DNA from: Dehalococcoidia bacterium
GTDB taxonomy: Bacteria > Chloroflexota > Dehalococcoidia > Lucifugimonadales > Lucifugimonadaceae
Assembly (NCBI GenBank): GCA_028278465.1
Contig: JANQEF010000026.1
Span: 1-12,005 of the forward strand
Reading direction: 5' to 3'
DNA: 12,005 nucleotides
Part shown: positions 5,981 through 12,005 of the stretch, one piece after another
How the letters are laid out: the number at the start of each line of letters is the position of its first letter
Position numbering within the stretch: the first letter of the stretch is position 1
Notes under the pieces: generated by a model
What the model saw: the letters and a program-made list of their open reading frames with translations, nothing else
Told to the model about the DNA's origin: nothing
The model's database searches: none
Made by a program: the position numbers and the translations under genes

Positions 5981-6775
5981 CTACACCACCGGTGACGTGC
6001 CGCCGTCTACGTTCAGTGATGCTCCAGTGATGTAGCTGGCGCGCTCTGAGCACAGGAAGGCGATCGCATCACCGGCCTCCTTCGCCTCGCCGATCCGCCC
6101 GATCGGGACTCCACTGCCAACCTTCTTCCAGTGGTCTTCCAGCGTGTATGACGAGTCTTTTGCGTTCATCGTCTCCCAGCGCGTCCTGTGCTGGCCGCTC
6201 TTCAGCACGCCGACGCACACGGTGTTGACCCGGATGTTCTCGGGCGCGAACTCCTTCGACCACGCCTTGGTGAGCGAGATTCCGGCGGAGCGTGAGAGCG
6301 AGGTTGGCTGAGTGCCGGGACCAGCTGCCTTGCCGCCGGGCGTCGTGGTGTTGACGACTGCGGCGGCAGAAGACTTCCGCAGGTGCGGCAGCGCGTTGCG
6401 CATGCAGTAGACGGCGCCGAAAACCTTGAGCTGCAGGTCCTCGGAAAGCTGGTCGTTCGTCATGTCCTCGAGGGTCGAAGCCGAAGATGTGCCAGCGTTG
6501 TTGACGAGGATGTCGAGGCCGCCGAACTCACCGACAACGCGGTCAATGGCAGCTTTCACAGAACTCTCGTCTCGTACGTCGGTCGACACGCCGATCACAT
6601 CACCGCTGCCGCTCTCCGCCTTGATGTCGGCAACCGCCTCATCGAGCTTCGACTGGGTGCGGGCGATGATGGCTACCTTTGCTCCTTCGGCAGCCATCGC
6701 GGCTGCGGCCGCCTTGCCGATGCCGTCGCTGCCGCCGGTGATGAATGCCACTTTTCCTGCGAGGCCGAGGTCCAT
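5981..6775 (-). CDS. SDR-family oxidoreductase lacking the canonical YxxxK motif
   Basis: A 264-residue classical-size short-chain dehydrogenase/reductase, a cytoplasmic Rossmann-fold protein expected to bind NAD(P). The cofactor loop TGGSDGIG is at 13-20, the NNAG motif at 92-95, and the C-terminal SDR segment YITGASLNVDGG at 248-259. The active site is not standard. Where the family has Ser...Tyr-x3-Lys, this protein reads VNTTTPGGK (141-149) and PTSLSRSAG (157-165), so the expected Tyr and Lys positions are Ser159 and Ser163. The flanking SLTKAWSKEFAPENIRVNT is well kept, so this looks like an intact divergent subfamily and not a decayed gene. The ATG at 6773-6775 has AAAGGA 8 nt upstream (6784-6789). 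It is transcribed divergently from the aminotransferase. The substrate cannot be told from sequence, and the true activity may not be dehydrogenation. Confidence 0.9.
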   Translation of the reverse strand: MDLGLAGKVAFITGGSDGIGKAAAAAMAAEGAKVAIIARTQSKLDEAVADIKAESGSGDVIGVSTDVRDESSVKAAIDRVVGEFGGLDILVNNAGTSSASTLEDMTNDQLSEDLQLKVFGAVYCMRNALPHLRKSSAAAVVNTTTPGGKAAGPGTQPTSLSRSAGISLTKAWSKEFAPENIRVNTVCVGVLKSGQHRTRWETMNAKDSSYTLEDHWKKVGSGVPIGRIGEAKEAGDAIAFLCSERASYITGASLNVDGGTSPVV

Positions 6776-6852
6776 TTGGAGATTCCTTTGGGTGAGATGT
6801 GGGGTCAGCAGTAGATGAAAGATGAAAAGCCCGATGCTGGTCTGCGCGCCGG

Positions 6853-6880
6853 ATTATAGAGGCAGCCAGAGCCCGGTCGG
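6853..6880 (-). promoter_or_regulatory. candidate promoter of the SDR gene
   Basis: On the minus strand there is a perfect TATAAT (6853-6858). A CCGACC lies 16 nt upstream (6875-6880), matching the -35 consensus at 3/6. Transcription would start near 6846 and give a leader of about 70 nt before the SDR ATG. The -10 is the best sigma-70 hexamer I see in the divergent gap; the -35 is poor. Confidence 0.4.
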
Positions 6881-7006
6881 AGCAAAGACGCGGCCGCCGT
6901 GTATTTCTTAAGTGCGCGGGGATAGAATCGAGCTTCTGTGGCGTCTCGAAAGACATAACCAGCCGCTCCCGACACCTACGCAACCGCCGAAAGCCCGAAA
7001 CGCAAG

Positions 7007-8227
7007 ATGACACCTGGCAACTCGAACGACAGCAACCGGCGCTTCAAGCCGCTCACCGTGCCGCGCCGCACAGTCATGGGCCCCGGCCCGAGCTCGGCGA
7101 ACCCGGCCGTGCTGCGTGCGATGTCGCTGCCGGTCATCGGCTACCTCCACCCGGCGTACTTCGACGTGCTGGACGAGGTCGAGACGATGCTGAAAGAGGT
7201 GTTCAAGACGGAGCAGCGGGCGTTCGCTGTGGCGGGCGCCGGATCGGCCGGCATGGAGGCCGGTTTGCAGTCGATCCTCGAGCGCGGCGACAAGGTGATC
7301 ATCTGCTCGTACGGATACTTCTGTGAACGGCAGGTGCTCATGTGCGAGCGCCTGGGCGCAGAGGTGGTTGAGCTGAGGTCCGAGTGGGGCAAGGCGTTCG
7401 ACCCACAGCAGCTCTCAGACGCACTGCGGCAGCACCCGGACACGAAGCTGGTCGTCTCGATCCACGCCGAGACATCGGCGGGCACACTGCATCCGATCAA
7501 GGAGATGTCAGACATCGCGCACGCCGCGGGTGCGCTCTTCATGACAGACACCGTGACGTCGCTGGCGGGCTGCGAGGTGGACTTCGACGGCTGGGACCTC
7601 GACTTCGCCTACTCGGGCAGCCAGAAGTGCCTGGCGGCGCCTCCCGGGATCAGCCCGGTGGCGATATCGGAGCGGGCGCTTGACCACATCCGGGCTCGCG
7701 AGACGTTGCCCTCGAGCTGGTATCTCGACCTTTCGCTGATCGCCGACTACTGGGGACCGGAGCACAAGCATCACCACACCAACCCGGTAAACATGGTGTA
7801 CGGGCTGCGGGAGGCGCTGGCGCTGACGCTGAACGAGGGGCTGGAGACTCGCTGGCTGAGGCACGAGCGCGTGGCGGCGGCGCTGCGGGCCGGGCTGGAT
7901 GCACTGGGCCTGGAGTCGCCGGTCGAGGAGTCGGCGCGGCTTAACCAGCTTACCGTCGTCTCGCTGCCAAAGGGCGTCGACGACGTGAAACTGCGAGGCC
8001 AGCTGTTCGACATGTACGGCATCGAAGTCGGCCGTGGCCTCGGCCAGTTCGCGGGCAAGGTGATCCGCATCGGCCTGATGGGCGAGTCATGCGTTCCCGC
8101 CAACGTCTTCAACCTGCTGAACGCGCTCGAACGGCTGCTGCCAGAGCACGGCTACGAGACCGGCAAAGGTGTCGGCACCGGCGCCGCTGCGGCGAAGCTG
8201 GCGTCTGAGCCTGCGCCTCTCTACTAG
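7007..8227 (+). CDS. class V PLP-dependent aminotransferase, alanine/serine-glyoxylate type
   Basis: A 406-residue fold-type I aminotransferase of the AGXT/serine-glyoxylate/PucG group. Members typically transfer an amino group from alanine, serine or ureidoglycine to glyoxylate. The N-terminal GPGPSSANPAVLRAMS (25-40) is the family signature. AGAGSAGMEAGL (76-87) forms the phosphate-binding region and HAETSAGTL (153-161) is the substrate loop. Asp181 in MTDTVTSLAG contacts the PLP ring nitrogen. Lys207 in SGSQKCL is the Schiff-base lysine, and Arg354 in IRIGLMG should bind the substrate carboxylate. The last 25 residues are an Ala/Gly-rich tail outside the fold. There is no signal peptide. 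The ATG at 7007 has only a weak ribosome site; the next Met (residue 24) would remove little of the fold. The exact amino donor cannot be assigned from sequence. Confidence 0.93.
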   Translation: MTPGNSNDSNRRFKPLTVPRRTVMGPGPSSANPAVLRAMSLPVIGYLHPAYFDVLDEVETMLKEVFKTEQRAFAVAGAGSAGMEAGLQSILERGDKVIICSYGYFCERQVLMCERLGAEVVELRSEWGKAFDPQQLSDALRQHPDTKLVVSIHAETSAGTLHPIKEMSDIAHAAGALFMTDTVTSLAGCEVDFDGWDLDFAYSGSQKCLAAPPGISPVAISERALDHIRARETLPSSWYLDLSLIADYWGPEHKHHHTNPVNMVYGLREALALTLNEGLETRWLRHERVAAALRAGLDALGLESPVEESARLNQLTVVSLPKGVDDVKLRGQLFDMYGIEVGRGLGQFAGKVIRIGLMGESCVPANVFNLLNALERLLPEHGYETGKGVGTGAAAAKLASEPAPLY

Positions 8228-8496
8228 CGGCGGATTCGTCTCAGCAGCCTGAAAGGCAGCTTCAGCAGTGCCACGAACCTGCCGATGAAGTAGCCGCCGA
8301 CCTCGCGGACCTCGGACTTGAAGTGCGCCGGGTCGTGAATCGCCGGCGGAACCGAGCTGCGGCTCAGTCCGGTCAGACCCGAAGTAACTGACCAGTTAGT
8401 CATCTGCCTGCGGGCCCGGTCCATCTCCCGCCTGTGCGGAGAGTCGTGGCGAGGCCGGCCACGGGGCGGCGGGATCCTGTCACGGTTCCTGTTCAT
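8224..8496 (-). CDS. small Arg-rich hypothetical protein
   Basis: A 90-residue reading frame that I do not recognise. The N-terminal half is strongly basic and Pro/Arg-rich (for example RDRIPPPRGRPRHD and RREMDRARRQ). The C-terminal part, GGYFIGRFVALLKLPF followed by RLLRRIRR, could be an amphipathic helix on a membrane or a nucleic-acid-binding tail. The ATG at 8494-8496 has AGGTGA 5 nt upstream; a GTG three codons earlier (8503-8505) is the alternative. It converges on the aminotransferase, and the two stop codons overlap in a palindromic CTAG (8224-8227). It fills most of the 371-bp stretch between two sure genes and has a sound start. It may be a real small gene, but a chance frame in GC-rich DNA is not excluded. 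Confidence 0.5.
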   Translation of the reverse strand: MNRNRDRIPPPRGRPRHDSPHRREMDRARRQMTNWSVTSGLTGLSRSSVPPAIHDPAHFKSEVREVGGYFIGRFVALLKLPFRLLRRIRR

Positions 8497-8649
8497 TGGC
8501 GTCACCTGTCCCGGCGTTAGTGCGGCGGTCTGGTGGAACCATCTTAGCCGAGCACAGTTGAAGGCTGGCTAATTCTTGCTACTCATCGTCGCAGGACTTT
8601 GCCGGGCAGCGTGTACGATCTCCGCGCTCACTCATCCCGGAACTCTCGA

Positions 8650-9984
8650 ATGACCACTGAACCCGGCTGGCAAACCTCTCTTGAAGACGGCCTCGTCATG
8701 CGCGGCGCGGTGGCGGCCGACGCCGATCACTTCGCCGAGTACAGCACTCGTATGCACTCGGACGACGACGAGCCGGCAATCTGGATTGAGCAGTGGGTCC
8801 GCGACCTGCTGACAAAGCCGCACCCGTCAATGAGCCTCGACGACGTGATCATCATCGAGGACACGGCCACCGGCCAGGTCGTCTCGTCGTGCACCTACTT
8901 CCAGCAGGCGTGGAGCTACTGCGGCATCCCGGTGCCGTTCGGCCGGCCAGAGCTGGTCTCGACGCACCCCGACTATCGCAACCGCGGCCTGATCCGCCGC
9001 CAGTTCGACCTGATGCACCGCTGGGGCGATGAGCGCGGACACCTGGTACAGGGCATCACCGGCATACCGTACTACTACCGGCAGTTCGGCTACGACATGG
9101 CGCTGGACATGGGAACCGACATGATCACCGCCACGGCGCTGTTGCCGAAGTGGAAAGAAGAGGACAAGCGGGCCGTGCGGCTGCGCGCTGCCGAGCGTTC
9201 GGATGTGCCGTTGTTGCTGGAGCTGCGGGAGAAGGCGGCGACGCGGGCGCTGTTTTCCGTCCATGTGACGCCGGAGGAGCTCGAATACCAGCTGTTCGAC
9301 CGGCACGAGGACAGTGCCACTGCAAGGTCGCCGTTCATCATCGAGGACGCATCAGGCACGGCCATCGGTTCGATCGTGTTCACGCTCGTGTCCGAGCTCA
9401 AGAAGATGGACGTGATCTCGCTGGATTTCACCGAACTTCCGATGTTCCGGAGTCTTACCGAACCGGTGCTGAAGTGCCTGCGCGAGCACATCGATGGCCA
9501 GTCGAAGAAGGTCCGCGATTCGATCGAGCGCGTTTTCATAGCGCTGCCTGAGGAGCATCCTGCGAGGCCGTTCCTGGGAAATCAGTTCTTGCGCCGTGAC
9601 CTCGGCTACGCGTGGTACGTGCGCACGCCGGATCTGCCGAAGCTGCTGATGCTGATTGCACCGAAGCTGGAGGAGCGGCTGGTCGGAACAGTGTTCGAGG
9701 GCCTGACCGCGGAGAAGGCGCTGAACTTCTATCGGACAGGGCTAAACCTGAAGTTCGAGGATGGCCGGCTGGCGGCTGTTGAGCCGCTGAGGTTCCCGGA
9801 GCGAAGAGGCTCCGCCGCTTCCCTGCCCGACCTCACGTTCCTGCAGCTGCTGTTCGGCCGGAAGTCGATCGGGGAGCTGGCGGACTCGATGGTGGATGCG
9901 CGTGCGGACAAGGAGGAGGACGAGCTGTTGCTGGACACGCTGTTCCCGAAGATGCCGTCAGACACCCGCTTCACGATTAGTTAG
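8650..9984 (+). CDS. Eis-like GNAT N-acetyltransferase with SCP2-like C-terminal domain
   Basis: A 444-residue protein from the ATG at 8650. It has the build of Eis-type proteins: two GNAT units and a C-terminal sterol-carrier-like domain. The first GNAT unit (about 15-160) has the acetyl-CoA-binding segment STHPDYRNRGLIRRQ (104-118) and the typical GIPYYYRQFGYD (138-149). A second, degenerate GNAT-like unit begins near RLRAAERSDVPLLLELR (177-193). The C-terminal SLPDLTFLQLLFGRKS (391-406) resembles the lipid-carrier-type domain. Eis proteins acetylate amines such as aminoglycosides or protein lysines; the substrate here is unknown. The frame stays open upstream to a TTG at 8599 (17 more residues), but the extra part looks unstructured and the fold begins near residue 11 from the ATG. 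The protein is cytoplasmic and has no obvious operon partner. Confidence 0.85.
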   Translation: MTTEPGWQTSLEDGLVMRGAVAADADHFAEYSTRMHSDDDEPAIWIEQWVRDLLTKPHPSMSLDDVIIIEDTATGQVVSSCTYFQQAWSYCGIPVPFGRPELVSTHPDYRNRGLIRRQFDLMHRWGDERGHLVQGITGIPYYYRQFGYDMALDMGTDMITATALLPKWKEEDKRAVRLRAAERSDVPLLLELREKAATRALFSVHVTPEELEYQLFDRHEDSATARSPFIIEDASGTAIGSIVFTLVSELKKMDVISLDFTELPMFRSLTEPVLKCLREHIDGQSKKVRDSIERVFIALPEEHPARPFLGNQFLRRDLGYAWYVRTPDLPKLLMLIAPKLEERLVGTVFEGLTAEKALNFYRTGLNLKFEDGRLAAVEPLRFPERRGSAASLPDLTFLQLLFGRKSIGELADSMVDARADKEEDELLLDTLFPKMPSDTRFTIS

Positions 9985-10028
9985 GGGAACCTCCCTCCCA
10001 GCTCCGGGTGCCGTCCGGGCTCAGCGTG

Positions 10029-10044
10029 TTGGTAGGGGCGGTGC
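10029..10044 (+). repeat. TTGGTAGGGGCGGTGC repeat, direct copy
   Basis: Sixteen bases identical to the minus strand at 5958-5973. Both are followed by GC-rich sequence ending in a CGCCC-like tail. It is one of several modules that the two intergenic gaps share. Confidence 0.65.
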
Positions 10045-10077
10045 GTGCTGCGCCCGATGACGCCGGAGGCGGCACGA

Positions 10078-10262
10078 TTGTCATCCCGAACGTCGGGTAC
10101 CCGCTCGCGGGTGAGGATCTGACCTCTCAACCTGCGACCAGTTCTCCCTCATCCTGCACCTTCTCCCGCTGGGAGAAGAAAGTTTTCCGAACTGAATCCG
10201 CATTCTCGAAAGCTTCCGTGCGGCCGGCCAGTCAGATCCCTCGCGTGCGCTCGGGATGACAA
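10078..10262. mobile_element. 185-bp MITE-like unit with 12-bp terminal inverted repeats
   Basis: TTGTCATCCCGA (10078-10089) and TCGGGATGACAA (10251-10262) are perfect 12-bp inverted repeats. Inside them a second inverted pair, GATCTGAC (10116-10123) and GTCAGATC (10231-10238), gives a two-part end. The interior carries the 37-bp Q block. No transposase and no clear target duplication are seen. This is best read as a non-autonomous interspersed repeat, with a truncated relative at 5757-5842. Confidence 0.65.
10142..10178 (+). repeat. 37-bp dispersed repeat Q, copy 2
   Basis: Identical over 37 bases to 5806-5842, in the same orientation. It contains its own hairpin (CTTCTCCC with GGGAGAAG). 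It lies inside the 185-bp MITE-like unit, which suggests Q is an internal part of that repeat family. Confidence 0.85.
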
Positions 10263-10293
10263 CGGCTTGCCACACTCGCATTCTCCTCGCCGC

Positions 10294-10299
10294 TATGAT
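10294..10299 (+). promoter_or_regulatory. possible -10 box of padR
   Basis: TATGAT matches TATAAT at 5/6 and overlaps the first base pairs of the putative PadR operator. A TTGCCA hexamer (5/6 to TTGACA) is at 10267-10272, but its 21-nt spacing is too long for a standard promoter. The start of transcription would fall near 10306, about 38 nt before padR. Confidence 0.3.
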
Positions 10300-10333
10300 A
10301 CCTTGTACATCTATGCATTAGTGTTCAAGGTAT
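10298..10333. promoter_or_regulatory. candidate PadR operator
   Basis: ATACCTTG (10298-10305) and CAAGGTAT (10326-10333) form a perfect 8-bp inverted repeat with centres 28 bp apart. It lies 10 bp before the padR start and overlaps a TATGAT box. PadR-family repressors commonly bind inverted repeats in their own promoter, so self-repression relieved by a ligand is the natural reading. The binding itself is inferred. Confidence 0.5.
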
Positions 10334-10343
10334 TAACCGCTCC

Positions 10344-10703
10344 ATGCAGATCGACAAAGACCTTGTTGCCGCCTCGGCCACGCCGCTCGTCCTGGCCATC
10401 CTCTCGGAGGACGAAAGCTACGGCTACGCCATCCTGAAGCGTGTCCGTGAGCTGTCGCATGGCAAGCTCGACTGGACCGACGGCATGCTCTATCCCCTTC
10501 TCCATAGGCTTCAGCGGCTCGGCTACGTGACGACCGAGTGGCGCAACCCGCCTGAAGGCCGGCGGCGTAAGTACTACGCCATCACAGAGGCCGGCGAGGC
10601 GGCGCTAAGAGAACATCAGCGCCAGTGGATCACCGTCTCAGAAGCGCTGCGGCAGGTGTGGCGAGACTCCGACCTCGAGAACTTCGCGCTGGGTGGCGCC
10701 TGA
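10344..10703 (+). CDS. PadR-family transcriptional regulator
   Basis: A 119-residue short-type PadR repressor with a winged-helix domain plus a short C-terminal dimerisation helix. Family signatures are TPLVLAILSEDESYGYAI (13-30), the recognition-helix segment GMLYPLLHRLQRLGYV (47-62), and the wing EGRRRKYYAITEAGEAAL (71-88). The C-terminal helix runs from about 89 to 112. Such proteins repress their own operon and are released by small molecules or other cues. The ATG at 10344 has no strong ribosome site. The stop TGA is one base before the ATG of the downstream membrane-protein gene, so the two are co-transcribed and that protein is the likely target of regulation. An 8-bp inverted repeat just upstream is the likely operator. 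Confidence 0.95.
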   Translation: MQIDKDLVAASATPLVLAILSEDESYGYAILKRVRELSHGKLDWTDGMLYPLLHRLQRLGYVTTEWRNPPEGRRRKYYAITEAGEAALREHQRQWITVSEALRQVWRDSDLENFALGGA

Positions 10704-10704
10704 T

Positions 10705-12005
10705 ATGGACGGCCTGGAGGCACAGATAGCGCAGTGGCGTTCGTTCGTGGGCCAGAATCCCGCGCTGGCCGTTCAAGAAGTGGACGAACTGGAAGAGCAC
10801 CTGCGCGAACAGATCGAAGACCTGACGACCTCCGGACTCGCTGAAGACGAGGCGTTCCTGGTGGCGATCAAGCGCATGGGCCCGGTCGACGATCTTGCTC
10901 GCGAGTTCGCCAGCGAGTACAGCGGACGACTGTGGAAACAGCTCACTTCGGCGGAAGACAGCGTCCGGAAAACCGGCAGAGGCTGGTTGACAGCGGTGTG
11001 GTTCGCCCTGGCCGCAGCCATCACCGTCGAGCTAACGCTGCTGGTCGCCGGTTACCCGGACGACGAAGCGTCCTGGCTGGTGCGAAACGCCGGTCTCCTC
11101 GTGCTTCCGTTCCTTGCCGGCTACTTCGCACTCACACGCGGGATCACGGTTCGAAACGCCCTGTTCACGTTGGTCCCGTTCACCGTCGCAGCGCTCGCGA
11201 TCAACCTCTATCCGTATGAAGAGACGTTGTCGGACGACTTCCCACTTGGTGGCGGCTCGTCTACGGAGCTGCTGGTCGCAGCGCACCTTCCTGTGCTGCT
11301 GTGGTTCGTGTGCGGTTTCGCTTACCTCGGCGGTGACCTGCGGACCCGCGAGAGTCGCATGAACTTCGTCCGGTTCACCGGTGAGTGGTTCATCTACTAC
11401 GTGCTGCTGGCACTCGGTGGCGGCGTGCTGCTCGGGCTGACTGCGCTCATACTCGAACCCGCCGGCGTCGATGTGGAGCGCGTCATCGAGTGGGTGCTTC
11501 CCGCAGGGGCGGCCGGCGGCGTTTTGGTCGCCGCATGGCTTGTCGAATCGAAGCAGGCGGTCATCGAGAACATGGCGCCCGTGCTCACGATGGTCTTCAC
11601 GCCGCTGTTTGCCGTGATGCTGGTTATCGCCGTTGTCGCCTACGCAGCGACGGGGATCGGCGCGGCATTCGATCGCGAACTGCTCGGAGCGTTCGATGCT
11701 CTGTTGGTCGTGGTCCTCGGGCTCGTCCTGTATTCGATCTCCGCCCGTGATCCGGCGGCACCACCGGGCTGGATGGACCGGGTCCAGTCGGTCGCTATCG
11801 TCGCGGCCCTGGTGCTTGACGCGATGGTTTTAGGGGTGATGATCACCAGAATCGGCGACCTCGGGTTCACGCCAAACCGTACGGCTGCCCTCGGCCTCAA
11901 CATCGTGCTGTTCGTTAATCTCGCCGGCTCCGCCTGGTTCTCAGTGCGAGCGTTGCCCGGAAGCGGCACGTTCCACAGGCTCGAGAACTGGCAGATCGCC
12001 TACCT
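10705..12005 (+). CDS. multi-pass membrane protein with permease-prefix-type N-terminal domain (partial)
   Basis: An open frame from the ATG at 10705 to the right edge (433 complete codons, no stop), so its C-terminus is missing. Residues 1 to about 80 form a soluble helical domain with LEAQIAQWRSFV, VDELEEHLREQIEDL and EDEAFLVAIKRMG. This resembles the N-terminal domain of PadR-linked membrane proteins ('permease prefix domain 1'). About ten hydrophobic segments follow, near 94-116, 125-146, 150-170, 187-208, 227-250, 263-281, 292-315, 329-345, 361-380 and 395-416. No ATP-binding or catalytic motif is visible. It is translationally coupled to padR, with a 1-bp gap. In this family the soluble domain may sense or dock, but the function is unknown, so I give no transport substrate. 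Confidence 0.85.
   Translation, partial: MDGLEAQIAQWRSFVGQNPALAVQEVDELEEHLREQIEDLTTSGLAEDEAFLVAIKRMGPVDDLAREFASEYSGRLWKQLTSAEDSVRKTGRGWLTAVWFALAAAITVELTLLVAGYPDDEASWLVRNAGLLVLPFLAGYFALTRGITVRNALFTLVPFTVAALAINLYPYEETLSDDFPLGGGSSTELLVAAHLPVLLWFVCGFAYLGGDLRTRESRMNFVRFTGEWFIYYVLLALGGGVLLGLTALILEPAGVDVERVIEWVLPAGAAGGVLVAAWLVESKQAVIENMAPVLTMVFTPLFAVMLVIAVVAYAATGIGAAFDRELLGAFDALLVVVLGLVLYSISARDPAAPPGWMDRVQSVAIVAALVLDAMVLGVMITRIGDLGFTPNRTAALGLNIVLFVNLAGSAWFSVRALPGSGTFHRLENWQIAY

Larger units (their letters stand above)
9985..10343. other. intergenic repeat island 2 with padR control region
   Basis: A 359-bp stretch without a believable gene between the acetyltransferase stop and padR. From left to right it holds a truncated P palindrome arm (9990-10003), the TTGGTAGGGGCGGTGC block (10029-10044), a 185-bp MITE-like unit (10078-10262) and the padR promoter/operator zone. 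An 83-codon rightward frame (10008-10259) runs through the repeats and is not credible as a gene. Confidence 0.7.

Noticed and set aside
6923..6928. TAGAAT as the -10 of the aminotransferase promoter
   Set aside because: It is a good -10 match on the plus strand, but no acceptable -35 hexamer lies 16-18 nt upstream, so I did not list it as a feature.
8599..8649. Upstream TTG start adding 17 residues to the GNAT protein
   Set aside because: The extra residues resemble no part of the fold. The ATG at 8650 precedes the first conserved segment directly and is the simpler start, although TTG is not excluded.
10008..10259. An 83-codon rightward frame between the acetyltransferase and padR
   Set aside because: It runs through a MITE-like unit and the Q repeat, and has no ribosome site or family resemblance.

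Overview
The window is 12 kb of dense, GC-rich bacterial DNA. It holds nine protein-coding genes (one cut by the right edge), no RNA genes, no CRISPR array and no transposase. The gene set suggests a Chloroflexota-type bacterium, perhaps Dehalococcoidia or SAR202-like. The hints are an FdsA/NuoG-type alpha subunit with an unusual Cys insert, an SDR subfamily without YxxxK, and a PadR gene paired with a 'permease prefix' membrane protein. This placement is an inference from remembered family resemblance.

Layout. The left 6.8 kb is transcribed leftward. In transcription order it carries an SDR-family oxidoreductase, a 447-bp repeat-filled gap, and a tight nuoE-nuoF-nuoG (equally fdsG-fdsB-fdsA-like) cluster. 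A thioredoxin gene follows 163 bp downstream. The E-F-G products form an NADH-oxidising electron-input module: E and F carry a [2Fe-2S] cluster, FMN/NADH sites and a [4Fe-4S] cluster. The large alpha subunit carries a chain of Fe-S clusters plus a molybdopterin-type domain. No membrane subunits of complex I lie in the window. The gene order matches soluble NAD-dependent formate dehydrogenases, but the catalytic Cys/Sec-His pair of those enzymes is absent.

From 7.0 kb the coding strand switches to rightward. There is a class V PLP aminotransferase of the alanine/serine-glyoxylate type, divergent from the SDR. A small Arg-rich hypothetical gene runs convergently and shares a CTAG stop overlap with it. 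An Eis-like GNAT acetyltransferase comes next, followed by a second repeat-filled gap of about 360 bp. The window ends with a PadR-family regulator lying 1 bp before a multi-pass membrane protein with a cytoplasmic N-terminal domain. That pair is probably one autoregulated operon: an 8-bp inverted repeat (ATACCTTG/CAAGGTAT) sits just upstream of padR.

The two large intergenic gaps share sequence modules: a G/C-rich palindrome, an identical 37-bp block, a block matching TTGGTAGGGGCGGTGC, and an end that reads TTGTCATC(C/T)CGA. The second gap contains a 185-bp MITE-like unit with perfect 12-bp terminal inverted repeats. These look like non-autonomous interspersed repeats.

The observations most worth following are the non-catalytic, Cys-enriched NuoG/FdsA-like subunit, the NuoF N-terminal domain that has lost all its cluster cysteines, the SDR without its catalytic Tyr/Lys, and the composite repeat islands. 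I found no convincing evidence of a wholly new defence or mobile system here.
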